Below, one piece after another: positions 34,576 through 43,148 of a stretch of DNA of 64,000 bases. The position numbers and the translations under genes were made by a program. Within the stretch, counting starts at the first letter, position 1. Every line of letters begins with the position of its first letter. Source of the DNA: Bacillota bacterium. Its GTDB lineage: Bacteria > Bacillota > Clostridia > Lachnospirales > Lachnospiraceae. The notes below the pieces were generated by a model. It ran no database searches and was not told the origin of the DNA. It saw only the letters and a program-made list of their open reading frames with translations. The stretch is taken from positions 15,767 to 79,766 of the forward strand of contig JAEZGY010000023.1 in the NCBI GenBank assembly GCA_023416695.1, read 5' to 3'.

Positions 34576-35868
34576 TTATTTTATGTAATAGGAGGATAAG
34601 GCTGCCGCCTGCGTACTATTTAACTCACCAGTAATTACTAGGGTAATTCCTTCTCCTATCACCACATACATGTCTGATTCGTATTTGGTGCCTTGGTATA
34701 CTAGATTAGAACCCCAATTACTTTCTGCATCAGCCAATTTACTTAAAGAACAATTCCTGTCTGTTAACACTAGGTCATTGTATGTTTCCATGACAGAAGT
34801 AAATCTACTAGTAAATCTATCAATTGAATATCCTATTGTCTTGTCTCCAGATACATCAACATCGGTATACTGTTCCAGCTTACCAAATATTGATACAGAA
34901 CTATCATAATCTATCGATTTACCATAAGTCACATTGTACTCTGTTTTCGTAGAGCTAGTTCCTGTTAGAGAAGGGAAGATATAGAGCCCTCCTATTATAC
35001 ACACTAAGCAAATCCCCAAGGCAATATCTGAAAAAACTGTGAGTGTCGTATAAAATTCTTTCTTGGGGAAGAGTTTATACATAATAACGCTACCTACTAT
35101 TGCTAGTACCATCACTAGTAGTATAAAAATGGACATCGTTTTTGAAAATATGGATATGCTGAGCAAAAGTACGCCAAGTAAGACTAACCATACTACCTTA
35201 CAGATTACTGCAAATCTATATGCATTTTTTCTACTGTAATATTTTATAGGTAATCCTTTTTTTATCCTTCTAGTATTGTCTATAAAAAAAATCCCGAATC
35301 TGACCGTACATACTAATGCATACAATACACATAGGAAAAGAAAACAAACTAAGCCTAACGTCATTCCATCTGTTATGCTACTGGAATATCTTGTGTAATT
35401 AAACGGATACATTATATTATAATATAAATTTTGCAATAAACTTATAGACGCTATAAAGAATCCTAACATACTTAGCACTATATTATCATGAAAGGCAATT
35501 TTCATGGCCATTTTAAATTTGCTTTTCTCATCTGACTGAATCGGCCATGGGGTTCCCTCTGGAGCACAAAGAATCTGCACTTTTCCAGCACTATAGAGAT
35601 GTTGCCAACCATAATGCTTAAAGTAATCGATATAATACTCCATGGTAGGATCTGGATCTTTACCTAACATAATTCCTTTCCTAAAATAATCTACCTTGAA
35701 CTGCATTATGACTGGTTCACATTCTTCAAATACATAAAAAGCACCAGAACGTTTTACAAACATCCAGCCTTCCTTTGCTTTCTCCTGTAAAAATAGTTCT
35801 ATGGTGTCTATTTCATATGGCCTTCCTGGAAACAATATCTTTTTTTTCTTCTTTTTACTCTTCTCCAT
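34576..35868 (-). CDS. DUF2812 membrane protein
   Basis: The 430-residue protein starts with a DUF2812 domain (about 10-110: LFLQEKAKEGWMFVKRSGAFYVFEE, then DYFKHYGWQHLYSAG), followed by six membrane helices (about 130-305) and a C-terminal extracytoplasmic region. DUF2812 proteins usually accompany a PadR regulator, but the only PadR in this window is 7 kb away, so this copy seems solitary. The function of the family is unknown. GAGGAAG precedes ATG 35868. Confidence 0.82.
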   Translation of the reverse strand: MEKSKKKKKKILFPGRPYEIDTIELFLQEKAKEGWMFVKRSGAFYVFEECEPVIMQFKVDYFRKGIMLGKDPDPTMEYYIDYFKHYGWQHLYSAGKVQILCAPEGTPWPIQSDEKSKFKMAMKIAFHDNIVLSMLGFFIASISLLQNLYYNIMYPFNYTRYSSSITDGMTLGLVCFLFLCVLYALVCTVRFGIFFIDNTRRIKKGLPIKYYSRKNAYRFAVICKVVWLVLLGVLLLSISIFSKTMSIFILLVMVLAIVGSVIMYKLFPKKEFYTTLTVFSDIALGICLVCIIGGLYIFPSLTGTSSTKTEYNVTYGKSIDYDSSVSIFGKLEQYTDVDVSGDKTIGYSIDRFTSRFTSVMETYNDLVLTDRNCSLSKLADAESNWGSNLVYQGTKYESDMYVVIGEGITLVITGELNSTQAAALSSYYIK

Positions 35869-35974
35869 ACTCTCTTCCTCATTACTTTTTATACTTACCC
35901 CTACTATGTACTGATTTAGTATACCATGTTTTTACTGTCCATTGCATCCATATTTTAACTATCTCTTGCTAAAC

Positions 35975-36008
35975 AAGAGTGCCTCTGGCAAGAAACCAAG
36001 GCACCCTT
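35975..36008 (-). terminator. Terminator of the glycosylase gene
   Basis: A 10-bp stem with one mismatch (AAGGGTGCCT/AGGCACTCTT), 14-nt loop, then GTTT on the minus strand. It overlaps the stop codon of the glycosylase. Confidence 0.65.
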
Positions 36009-36495
36009 ATAACCAATCTAAAATTATCTTCCACTCCTCTAGCAGTTTGTCTAAATTGTAAGAAGCGTTAGCAGGGCTTGTACTTGGTAATTTTACTGCC
36101 TCCCAGCCCGTGGATTTATGACTATACTTTTGATATAAGTCGTAGGCTTTTCCTCCATTGCAATAAATCTGCTTAATAGAGGATTCCTTAATAATGCGAG
36201 TTAAATCAGTGGGTACCACATTCTTAATACTGCTATCAGAAGACCCGATGATATCACAGCTAGCAATCACATCCCAAAGGGCAATATTAGAAGTAAGTAA
36301 TAGCTGACGTTTCTCCTCTACTGTAGAAGGAAGGTCTTTGTTAAGAAGCGTGGATAGCACTTTCCAAAAGCGATTCTGAGGATGACCATAGAAGAACTGG
36401 CTCTCTCTAGACTTTACAGAGGGCAATGTTCCAAGTATTAAGATTTTGGACGCTTTCGTATAGACCGGACTAATTTCATGAATGACTCTAGGCAT
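36007..36495 (-). CDS. DNA-deoxyinosine (hypoxanthine) glycosylase, UDG superfamily
   Basis: A 162-residue uracil-DNA glycosylase superfamily protein of the family-6 hypoxanthine-DNA glycosylase type. The active-site segment is LILGTLPSVKSRESQFFYG, followed by HPQNRFWKVL, and the late motif is LPSTSPANA. It removes deaminated adenine (hypoxanthine) from DNA to start base-excision repair. Purine-rich GGAAAAGG precedes ATG 36495. It sits 65 bp downstream of tyrS and may be co-transcribed with it. Confidence 0.88.
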   Translation of the reverse strand: MPRVIHEISPVYTKASKILILGTLPSVKSRESQFFYGHPQNRFWKVLSTLLNKDLPSTVEEKRQLLLTSNIALWDVIASCDIIGSSDSSIKNVVPTDLTRIIKESSIKQIYCNGGKAYDLYQKYSHKSTGWEAVKLPSTSPANASYNLDKLLEEWKIILDWL

Positions 36496-36560
36496 AGTTT
36501 TTTTCCTTTTCCTTTCCTATCTTCAGTATTTGCAGGGTAGAAAGAAGTGATACATTCCGT

Positions 36561-37769
36561 CTATATCCTTACAAACTTCTTCTTTCCAATCTTCATAACG
36601 TCACCTTCCACTAACACCCTATCTAATTCTTCGTCATTTATTTGCTCCCCATTAATACGAATTCCTCCTTGTTTAACAAGACGAAGAAACTCACTTTTAC
36701 TTTTTACATAGTCCATGGCAATCAGATGAGGAATGCTATCACCAACCGTTCTCTTATCCTCCTCTAATGACAGTGTTGGGATATCCTTAGGAATAGCTTT
36801 TTTACTAAAGGCCTCCTCATAAAAGGAGATGGCTCTTAAAAGCTCCTCCTCTGTGTGGTAGAGTCCTGTGATAATTTTTGCTAACTTAAGCTTACTATCT
36901 CTTGGATTTGCACCATTTAGCAAATCATCCTTGATTTTATCAATCTCGTCTGGATGTTCGTCTGTGGTTAACTCAAAGTACTTAATAATGAGAGCATCCG
37001 GTACTTCCATCACCTTTTTAAACATTACTTCTGCTGGTTCATTTACCCCAATATAGTTGCCAAGGCTTTTGCTCATCTTCTCGACACCGTCTGTCCCCTC
37101 CAATATCGGCATAAAGAGAGCCACCTGTTGCTCCAAACCCATTACTTTTTGCAAGGTTCGCCCCATAAGCACATTAAAGGTTTGGTCGGTACCACCTAAC
37201 TCAATATCTGCACAAATTTCTACAGAATCGTAGGCTTGCATGAGAGGATAAAAAAATTCATGAATTCCAATTGGAACCCCATTCTTATAACGGTTTTTAA
37301 AGTCATCTCGCTCAAGCATCCTAGCTACAGTGGAGGTTGCCGCTAACTTTATTACCTCTTCGAAGGTTAGCTTTGATAGCCACTCACTATTAAAACGGAC
37401 GACTGTTTTCTCCTGATCTAGTACTTTAAATATCTGCTCACAGTAAGTAAGGGCATTCTCCTTTACCTGTTCCTCTGACAGTGCTACTCTTCCTTTTGAT
37501 TTGCCAGTTGGATCACCGATTTTACCAGTAAAATCACCTATAATGATTACTGCCTGATGCCCCAGTTCTTGAAGCTGTCTAATCTTTCTTAAAACCACAG
37601 CATGGCCAAGGTGAATATCTGGGGCAGAAGGATCTAAGCCAAGCTTAATGGTAAGTGGCTTATTTTCTTTGTAGGACTTAGTAAGTTTGGTTAGTAGTTC
37701 CTCCTCATTGACACACTGATGAGCTCCTTTGCAAATAATACGCATTTGCTCCTTTGGTGATAACATCAT
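36561..37769 (-). CDS. tyrS: Tyrosyl-tRNA synthetase
   Basis: A 402-residue class I synthetase. The HIGH motif is HLGH (53-56) and the KMSKS loop is at 231-235. The tyrosine pocket includes DPSAPDIHLG and PLMQAYDSVEICADIELGGTDQ. A C-terminal S4 RNA-binding domain (about 340-402) binds the tRNA arm. The segment after HIGH (RKIRQLQELGHQAVIIIGDF) is that of the TyrZ-like branch of bacterial TyrRS. AAGGAG precedes ATG 37769. It is controlled by the T-box leader immediately upstream. Confidence 0.97.
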   Translation of the reverse strand: MMLSPKEQMRIICKGAHQCVNEEELLTKLTKSYKENKPLTIKLGLDPSAPDIHLGHAVVLRKIRQLQELGHQAVIIIGDFTGKIGDPTGKSKGRVALSEEQVKENALTYCEQIFKVLDQEKTVVRFNSEWLSKLTFEEVIKLAATSTVARMLERDDFKNRYKNGVPIGIHEFFYPLMQAYDSVEICADIELGGTDQTFNVLMGRTLQKVMGLEQQVALFMPILEGTDGVEKMSKSLGNYIGVNEPAEVMFKKVMEVPDALIIKYFELTTDEHPDEIDKIKDDLLNGANPRDSKLKLAKIITGLYHTEEELLRAISFYEEAFSKKAIPKDIPTLSLEEDKRTVGDSIPHLIAMDYVKSKSEFLRLVKQGGIRINGEQINDEELDRVLVEGDVMKIGKKKFVRI

Positions 37770-37822
37770 TTAACATCTCCTTGTTTAATATTAATAAATA
37801 CTTGGCATTACACTAAGAAATG

Positions 37823-38125
37823 AAAAAACTCCCATCCTCATGTTTCCATAAGGACGAGAGTGACTCTCGCGTTACCACCTTAAGTTTATAGATAGCTCAC
37901 ACTATCTACCTCAGCAGGTACAGCCTTAGCGATACCCTTGCACTTGATTACGGTGTGCTCTCCGTCGTAGCCTACTTAATCCATTCGTTCGGTACGCAGC
38001 TCCAAGACGTATTCACATCCCCTATCCATGAGCCTCTCATCAACCGGCATCTTTCTGTTTGGAATCGAACATGCTACTCTTTCTTTTCATAGCCTTTTCT
38101 TATACTGTAATGCAGTTATTTAATT
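37823..38125 (-). promoter_or_regulatory. T-box riboswitch (tyrosine) upstream of tyrS
   Basis: A 300-nt minus-strand leader ends in a terminator (GGATGGGAG, TTTTTT) that competes with the T-box antiterminator. The T-box core reads AAGGTGGTAACGCG at 37881-37868, two bases off the usual AGGGTGGTACCGCG. A TAC tyrosine codon at 38011-38009 lies where the specifier loop is expected (GAATACGTC). Uncharged tRNA-Tyr would pair with specifier and T-box and allow read-through into tyrS. Confidence 0.9.
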
Positions 38126-38131
38126 GAACTG

Positions 38132-38160
38132 ATAGTATCACTTTATGGGTACTTCGTCAA
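38132..38160 (-). promoter_or_regulatory. Promoter of the tyrS T-box leader
   Basis: TTGACG (38160-38155), a 17-bp spacer, TACTAT (38137-38132) on the minus strand. The expected start near 38125 matches the 5' side of the T-box fold. Confidence 0.75.
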
Positions 38161-38205
38161 GGAATTTTACTTATATTCTCTATACACATGAAGATACCCC
38201 TCTTC

Positions 38206-39054
38206 CTATAGATACAGTTCTCCCTTTGAAAGAATGGTTACATGTCCAGATACTAAAATCTCCCCGCTACCCTCATTACAGCTAACCTTTATGATGCTAG
38301 GCCTATTTAAGTAGCTTCCTTGATTGATTACGATGGTCTCACTCTTGTTATAAACAGAGTGCTTGTAGAGATAGGCTCCCATAGGGCCTGCTGCACTTCC
38401 TGTTGCTACATCTTCAGCACCGCCATAGTTCTCCCAGGTTCGACCTTCCATCCTAGCGATATCAAAGATATAGGTAAATTTTGCGTCATTTTCAGCTAAA
38501 AGTTCTTCAAAGTTTTCACTTGTTATTCTTGCTGTACCTTGTCCACTTTTTACTGGAACTAGTAGATATGGTAAGCCTGTGGAAACAACCTCCATGGGGT
38601 ACTCATGGCATAAATCCTCTAGTTTTAGATTAAGAGCTTCGCAGTACTTACTTCTCCACTCCTGGCTAACTTCTTTTCCCCATACAGGTACGCCTTGATT
38701 CATGACAACCTCATACCCTTGGTTCATTTTTTTGGAATTTGTGACTACCTCTTTATGAGCTAGTTGAAAGGTAATTGCTTTATCCATTTCATTTTGAAAC
38801 TTTTCACTATGTACTACAGCTGCTGCCCCTAGAATAGGGTGTCCTGCAAAGTCTAGCTCCTCCTGAGTCGTAAATATCCTTGCTTCATAGGTATCTTTTG
38901 TTTTCTCCATTAAGAAAATGGTTTCAAACTGCTTGAATTCACAGGCTATCTGTTGCATCATTTCTTGACTTAACACACTTTCTACAAAAACAACGGTGAG
39001 ACCATTTCCGGAAAATGGTCCTTTGCTAAATACGTCTACATGTAATATCTTCAT
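38206..39054 (-). CDS. PhzF family isomerase/epimerase
   Basis: A 282-residue PhzF-fold protein. The N-terminal HVDVFSKGPFSGNGLTVVF, the catalytic Glu in FKQFETIFL and the second-half signature DVATGSAAGPMGAYLY are present, together with FAGHPILGAAAVVH. PhzF proteins carry out proton shifts or epimerisation on small acids; the substrate here is unknown. GGAGG precedes ATG 39054, 15 bp after the DJ-1 gene. Confidence 0.92.
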   Translation of the reverse strand: MKILHVDVFSKGPFSGNGLTVVFVESVLSQEMMQQIACEFKQFETIFLMEKTKDTYEARIFTTQEELDFAGHPILGAAAVVHSEKFQNEMDKAITFQLAHKEVVTNSKKMNQGYEVVMNQGVPVWGKEVSQEWRSKYCEALNLKLEDLCHEYPMEVVSTGLPYLLVPVKSGQGTARITSENFEELLAENDAKFTYIFDIARMEGRTWENYGGAEDVATGSAAGPMGAYLYKHSVYNKSETIVINQGSYLNRPSIIKVSCNEGSGEILVSGHVTILSKGELYL

Positions 39055-39069
39055 AATACCTCCATTTTA

Positions 39070-39651
39070 TCAAAACCCCATTAATTCTCTTATGTAATCT
39101 GTAGTATCCTTGTTCTCCAGCATTTCTAATAGGCGAAATGCAACTTCAGGCGCCGTTTGTGGACAGTAAGACGTAATAATATTTCCGTCTACAACTACTG
39201 GCTCATTAAGTACCGTGATACCCTCATAGGTAGCAAGCTCCTTCTGCCTAATACCATCTTTTAAATGATAGGTGGTTGCCTTTCTACCATGTAACACACC
39301 ACTTTTAGCTAGGGCAAAGGCTGCCACACAGATCGTTGCAATGGGTTTCACTTGACGGTGAAACTCACAAATCAGCTTTGAGGTTTCTTCCTGAAATGCC
39401 TCCTCACGGAATCCGTATTCTTTAAATCCACCTGGAATTGCAAGTGCATCATACTCCTCTACACGGATTTCTTCTATGGTTGTATCCATTACCACAGGTA
39501 CACCAAAGGTGCTTTGTACTGTTTTACTAAAACCACAGGTTGTTACATGAATGTCTACGTTAGCCTCGTCTCTTGCCCATCCCATGACATCAATAAAAAC
39601 ACTAAACTCCATAGTCTCAAAGCCTTTTAAACATAATAATAATACCTTCAT
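39070..39651 (-). CDS. DJ-1/PfpI family protein
   Basis: The 193-residue protein has a flavodoxin-like fold of the DJ-1/ThiJ/PfpI type. The nucleophile-elbow cysteine is Cys 108 in IATICVAAFALAKSG. ALAIPGGFKEYG is the usual strand before it, and TTYHL follows with the family histidine. Members act as deglycases, chaperones or regulators. GGAAGG precedes ATG 39651. It is expressed together with the PhzF gene. Confidence 0.92.
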   Translation of the reverse strand: MKVLLLCLKGFETMEFSVFIDVMGWARDEANVDIHVTTCGFSKTVQSTFGVPVVMDTTIEEIRVEEYDALAIPGGFKEYGFREEAFQEETSKLICEFHRQVKPIATICVAAFALAKSGVLHGRKATTYHLKDGIRQKELATYEGITVLNEPVVVDGNIITSYCPQTAPEVAFRLLEMLENKDTTDYIRELMGF

Positions 39652-39705
39652 CTTACTACCTTCCCTTTTTCAAAAAGTAACCGCATTCATTCCCCAATGT
39701 CATCA

Positions 39706-40734
39706 TTATATCATATTTTCTTGTTTTTTCTGCCTAACATTCTTTACAATATCCAGAAACCACTCATACATTTCTCTTTCTTCAATTGTTTCTAGTTTTT
39801 CCTTGTCAATGACTACATGAGTATTTGTAAGCTTAGCCACTGTATGTAATGGTTCATAATTTAAGGCAGACAAGCTACTAAACTGCTTCCATTCCTCAAT
39901 AGGGATATCCCCTTTCTCTACTGCTTTATTTAAGGTTGTATAGACTCCTTTATGCATCAAGTTTAGCCCTTCCTTAAAACCAACTTTCTCACAAAGATAG
40001 CTATCAATTTCTAGCCATAACTGCTCTATACTCTTTTGCCTGGTGCGAAGGCTTTCCATACTCATATCCCCTGTACTTAGAATTGCAGCAAGTCGACTCT
40101 CATAGTTTTCTGGCTTCCATGGTAAGGAATGACTCATATGTAGTAACCATTTCTCATGAGGAATATATTCTCTATTGGCTATGTATAAGCACGAAATAAG
40201 AGGTTTTATGGCATTATTCAAGCAGTAATGTCCCTGCACTGGATCTTCTCGATAGATCCAGATATCACCTGCAAGCTTATAGCTCCACCATGCTTCAAAC
40301 ATAAGACCTTCCCCTTTACTTTCCACTACCTTGGTGGCAAGCTTTTGGTCAAATAAGGCCTTTAATTCTCCCTTTTCGTCATAAACAATCTTTGCATAGG
40401 ACAAATCCCACAACGATACACTGTCGTATTCTCTTTGTAGTTCCTCCTCATAATTTAGAAGCTTTACATCATATAAGTATCCATCAAGCATTGTAATGCC
40501 TAAACTAACTGGGGTTTTCTTTTCCTGATAGCTTCTATATGCCTCATCATGAAGAAAGATTACCACATCTATTTCTGATAAACGGTCCCCATAGCCCCTA
40601 GACAAACCTCCATCTAACATAATTCCAGCAATTCCATCAAACTCTTTGAATCTGTGCAAATTCTTATATAAGGCATCTAGAAGCTCCTCTAAACAGTTAT
40701 CTTTTGTAATATTTACTATTGGTCTATTTTTCAT
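39706..40734 (-). CDS. Nucleotidyltransferase with DUF4037 C-terminal domain
   Basis: The 342-residue protein has a polymerase-beta nucleotidyltransferase core (GIMLDGGLSRGYGDRLSEID, where GLSRG stands for the usual GSxxxG and the acidic pair D-x-D is shifted to SEID). A helical DUF4037-type region (about 160-260: HYCLNNAIKPLISCLY, YIPHEKWLLHM) completes it. Relatives include aminoglycoside nucleotidyltransferases, so transfer of AMP to a small molecule is possible. Start: ATG 40734; ATG 40746 overlaps the AAAGG ribosome binding site. A 250-nt folded leader precedes it. Confidence 0.78.
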   Translation of the reverse strand: MKNRPIVNITKDNCLEELLDALYKNLHRFKEFDGIAGIMLDGGLSRGYGDRLSEIDVVIFLHDEAYRSYQEKKTPVSLGITMLDGYLYDVKLLNYEEELQREYDSVSLWDLSYAKIVYDEKGELKALFDQKLATKVVESKGEGLMFEAWWSYKLAGDIWIYREDPVQGHYCLNNAIKPLISCLYIANREYIPHEKWLLHMSHSLPWKPENYESRLAAILSTGDMSMESLRTRQKSIEQLWLEIDSYLCEKVGFKEGLNLMHKGVYTTLNKAVEKGDIPIEEWKQFSSLSALNYEPLHTVAKLTNTHVVIDKEKLETIEEREMYEWFLDIVKNVRQKKQENMI

Positions 40735-40761
40735 ATTGATTCCCATCCTTTATTATATTGT

Positions 40762-41008
40762 GTGATAACATAACAAAAAGCTGTGGATTTCTCCACAGCT
40801 AGTAAACAAAATTATGAGCTATGTGGAAAATTTGATAAAATCATATTCAAGGTATAGAAATAAAACTGTCCTCAAACAGTTACTATTCTCTATATAATTA
40901 TGATTTTACTGTATTCTCCACGTGCTACTTATATTACCGATTATGTAATATCAAGAGTACCGGATAAGGTCACCTCGACTTTATTATTTATTCATGTTAT
41001 GTTATCAC
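40762..41008 (-). ncRNA. Candidate structured attenuator leader RNA
   Basis: The transcript predicted to start at 41008 opens with GTGATAACATAAC and closes at 40762 with its exact complement, a 13-bp end-to-end stem. Inside is a long hairpin (AAAATCATA 40907-40899 with TATGATTTT 40845-40837) and three mutually exclusive pairings. GUGGAGAA at 40922-40915 and again at 40796-40789 both match UUUUCCAC at 40830-40823. The second copy is the 5' arm of the terminator. Pairing with the first copy would leave the terminator free, whereas pairing with the second (extended by AGCU/AGCU) would be an antiterminator. I recognise no known riboswitch class. Confidence 0.65.
40775..40800 (-). terminator. Terminator of the leader RNA
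   Basis: AGCTGTGGA, 4-nt loop, TCCACAGCT then TTTTG on the minus strand, about 40 nt before the nucleotidyltransferase ATG. It competes with the antiterminator described for the leader RNA. Confidence 0.8.
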
Positions 41009-41014
41009 TTTTTT

Positions 41015-41044
41015 ATAGTACCACCTGGGGATGATTTATGTCAA
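41015..41044 (-). promoter_or_regulatory. Promoter of the leader RNA
   Basis: TTGACA (41044-41039), 18-bp spacer, TACTAT (41020-41015) on the minus strand. The expected start, about seven bases on, coincides with the first base of the 13-bp closing stem. Confidence 0.7.
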
Positions 41045-41094
41045 TGGTTCTTTACATGAGATAGTGTAAAGAAACCCTGAATATTCCTCCTAAC

Positions 41095-42177
41095 CTATTT
41101 TCTCTTTTTTACAGGCTTTAAACCATATAAAAATGCCAACACTGGAATTCTAATGATGATTTCACTAGTAAGAATCGTCATAATTAGAGCTCCTACCATA
41201 GGCAGAACATATAATAGAAGGATGTGGCTTTCCAACACCTTTGATAACCCATACTGAAATACCAGTAACCATACAAAATGAAAGATATAAAAAGCAAAAG
41301 ACCTACTAGATAAATACCTCGTTAACCGATTATCCTGTTGAAAGCCATTTCTTGCATAACCTAGAATCGCCATCATCAAACACCAAGAGGCGATAAACAT
41401 AATCATCGTATTGACTATCTCATTGGTAAACTCCATCCAGATACAAAGATAGGTATAAATTACATCAGCTACGAGTCCAACACACAAAAAGAAAGCCTTA
41501 TATCTCGCTATCTTATCCATAACCCTCTCTTCTGAAATCACATAATAGCCAAGTATAAATAATATGAGATACGTTCCAATACTCTTATCTGCTATTTTAA
41601 GTACAGGATACATAACAAGAGGAACCCCACCTAACAGTGCAATATGTACTATGTTTAGTCCTTTGCAACTAAACTGTGGTTTTAGTTTCCTCTGTAAAAT
41701 GATCACAAACGCTGTTAATAAGGACACGATAAATAGATAAAGAATAAACCAAAGATGAGCCGGTGTAAAACCACCATCATACCCTGTTAACATCGTGAAC
41801 TTGGTAAAATAGACTTGATAATGTGTAAAAAAATTACCTGTATAACCGCAATTATAGCAGTCTGCTATATATGTCATACAAGCGACTACGGTACAACTAC
41901 CAATCACAAAAGGCAAAAGGAGTTTTTTCACTCTCTCAATCAGAAATTCTCCTATGGTTCGTCTTTGAAAGGCAAACCTAGCACTGACTCCTGCTAACAA
42001 AAATAACAATGGCATATACCATGGACTAATGGTTGTAATAACAGAGCTTAACGCTTTATTGCTTCCAAAATAAACATAGTTACCTTCTCCCCAGCAGTTC
42101 CATGCCATGGCTGCATGAAATGGAATTAATAGCAGAATACAGGTCCACCTAAGATTATCAATGTAATGTTTTCTCAT
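41095..42177 (-). CDS. Acyltransferase family 3 membrane protein
   Basis: A 360-residue integral membrane acyltransferase (OafA-like family 3) with about ten helices. It begins YIDNLRWTCILLLIPFHAAM (the conserved R-x-x-x...H of the family), then LFLLAGVSARFAFQRR. Members acylate sugars of surface polymers or secondary metabolites. No SGNH domain is fused. The ribosome binding site GAGGAG precedes ATG 42177. It has no obvious partner in the neighbourhood. Confidence 0.88.
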   Translation of the reverse strand: MRKHYIDNLRWTCILLLIPFHAAMAWNCWGEGNYVYFGSNKALSSVITTISPWYMPLLFLLAGVSARFAFQRRTIGEFLIERVKKLLLPFVIGSCTVVACMTYIADCYNCGYTGNFFTHYQVYFTKFTMLTGYDGGFTPAHLWFILYLFIVSLLTAFVIILQRKLKPQFSCKGLNIVHIALLGGVPLVMYPVLKIADKSIGTYLILFILGYYVISEERVMDKIARYKAFFLCVGLVADVIYTYLCIWMEFTNEIVNTMIMFIASWCLMMAILGYARNGFQQDNRLTRYLSSRSFAFYIFHFVWLLVFQYGLSKVLESHILLLYVLPMVGALIMTILTSEIIIRIPVLAFLYGLKPVKKRK

Positions 42178-42260
42178 AAACTACTCTCCTCGTTTGGATC
42201 TACAAAAGACAAGTCTATTGATTACTTCTAAACTCCTTTGATACACTTGTGTTCAGTGAA

Positions 42261-43148
42261 CTATGCATGAGATAGCAGTGGAAACATCCTTTTCTCTTCA
42301 TTAAATGAGGTAAAAACTCTACCCTTCACAAATAGAGTAGTATTCTCTTCACAGACTTCCTCTATCTCATATCCTTCCTTACAAAGTGGAGTAAAGCCCA
42401 GTACTACCTTGTTGATTTTGCTTCCAAAGGCACTAGCAATGTTATCTATATTCACCACTTTTTCAGAAAAAATCATATGTAGTAATAACCGATCTTCCTT
42501 AATTTCAGCCACAACATAAGCTTTATCCCCTTCTATGTAATACACGTTGCTTTTCATAAACTGTGTCACATAAAACATAATTAATCCTTTGTTATGAATC
42601 ATAGCAAAGGAGCTGTTGCTTATGGATGTATCTATGGCCTTCTCTAAAAGAAGCCTTGCCTCTTTATTGTTCATTTCAATTTGTCTGGCTGGCTTACAAC
42701 TCATTTCTTTGGAGCCAGCTATTATGACTTTGGAATATTGATATTCTGTTGCTTTTTCATACCCAAACTTAGGATAATAGTCTAATACACTATCATTAGC
42801 AAACAGATAAAAACCATCTACCATATGTATAAAGTCATTTTCAATCTCTTTCATAAGGATCTTGGTTAGGCCTTGATTACGGTACTCTTTGTCCGTCATT
42901 ACGGTACCTAGTTGAATGTAGGTTTTATGTTCTCCATCACACATAAACTCCATCTTATTTACCGATATGTTAGAGACTACCTTATTGTCTATCACAATGG
43001 AATAGGGGTTGTAGTTATCTGTCCAGTACCCATTCTGATACCAACCTTCAAAGTCTAGCCCAAAGGTCTCCCCTGCTAGCTCATTAAAACTCTTTCTTAA
43101 TACATCATCCTGACGATAGTTCTTTCTTACTTCATATACGTAATTCAT
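42261..43148 (-). CDS. GNAT acetyltransferase
   Basis: The 295-residue protein has an N-terminal GNAT domain (about 45-140: YIQLGTVMTDKEYRNQGLTK with the RNQGLT acetyl-CoA loop, then DYYPKFGYEKA) and a C-terminal half of unknown family that resembles the second domain of Eis-like acetyltransferases in size only. Its ATG overlaps the stop of the methyltransferase gene (ATGA, 43145-43148), so the two are translated together. Substrate unknown. Confidence 0.85.
   Translation of the reverse strand: MNYVYEVRKNYRQDDVLRKSFNELAGETFGLDFEGWYQNGYWTDNYNPYSIVIDNKVVSNISVNKMEFMCDGEHKTYIQLGTVMTDKEYRNQGLTKILMKEIENDFIHMVDGFYLFANDSVLDYYPKFGYEKATEYQYSKVIIAGSKEMSCKPARQIEMNNKEARLLLEKAIDTSISNSSFAMIHNKGLIMFYVTQFMKSNVYYIEGDKAYVVAEIKEDRLLLHMIFSEKVVNIDNIASAFGSKINKVVLGFTPLCKEGYEIEEVCEENTTLFVKGRVFTSFNEEKRMFPLLSHA

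Larger units (their letters stand above)
40735..41094. other. Intergenic interval holding a leader RNA
   Basis: The 360 bp contain a promoter, a 247-nt structured leader and a terminator reading toward the nucleotidyltransferase. A hairpin (GGTTTCTTTACA/TGTAAAGAACC with one bulge, 41045-41076) lies near the end of the acyltransferase gene. No coding frame is credible. Confidence 0.6.

Noticed and set aside
40762..41008. The 13-bp terminal inverted repeat as ends of a small transposable element
   Set aside because: No flanking target duplication is visible, and the ends coincide with a predicted transcription start and the region after the terminator, so an RNA closing stem explains them better.
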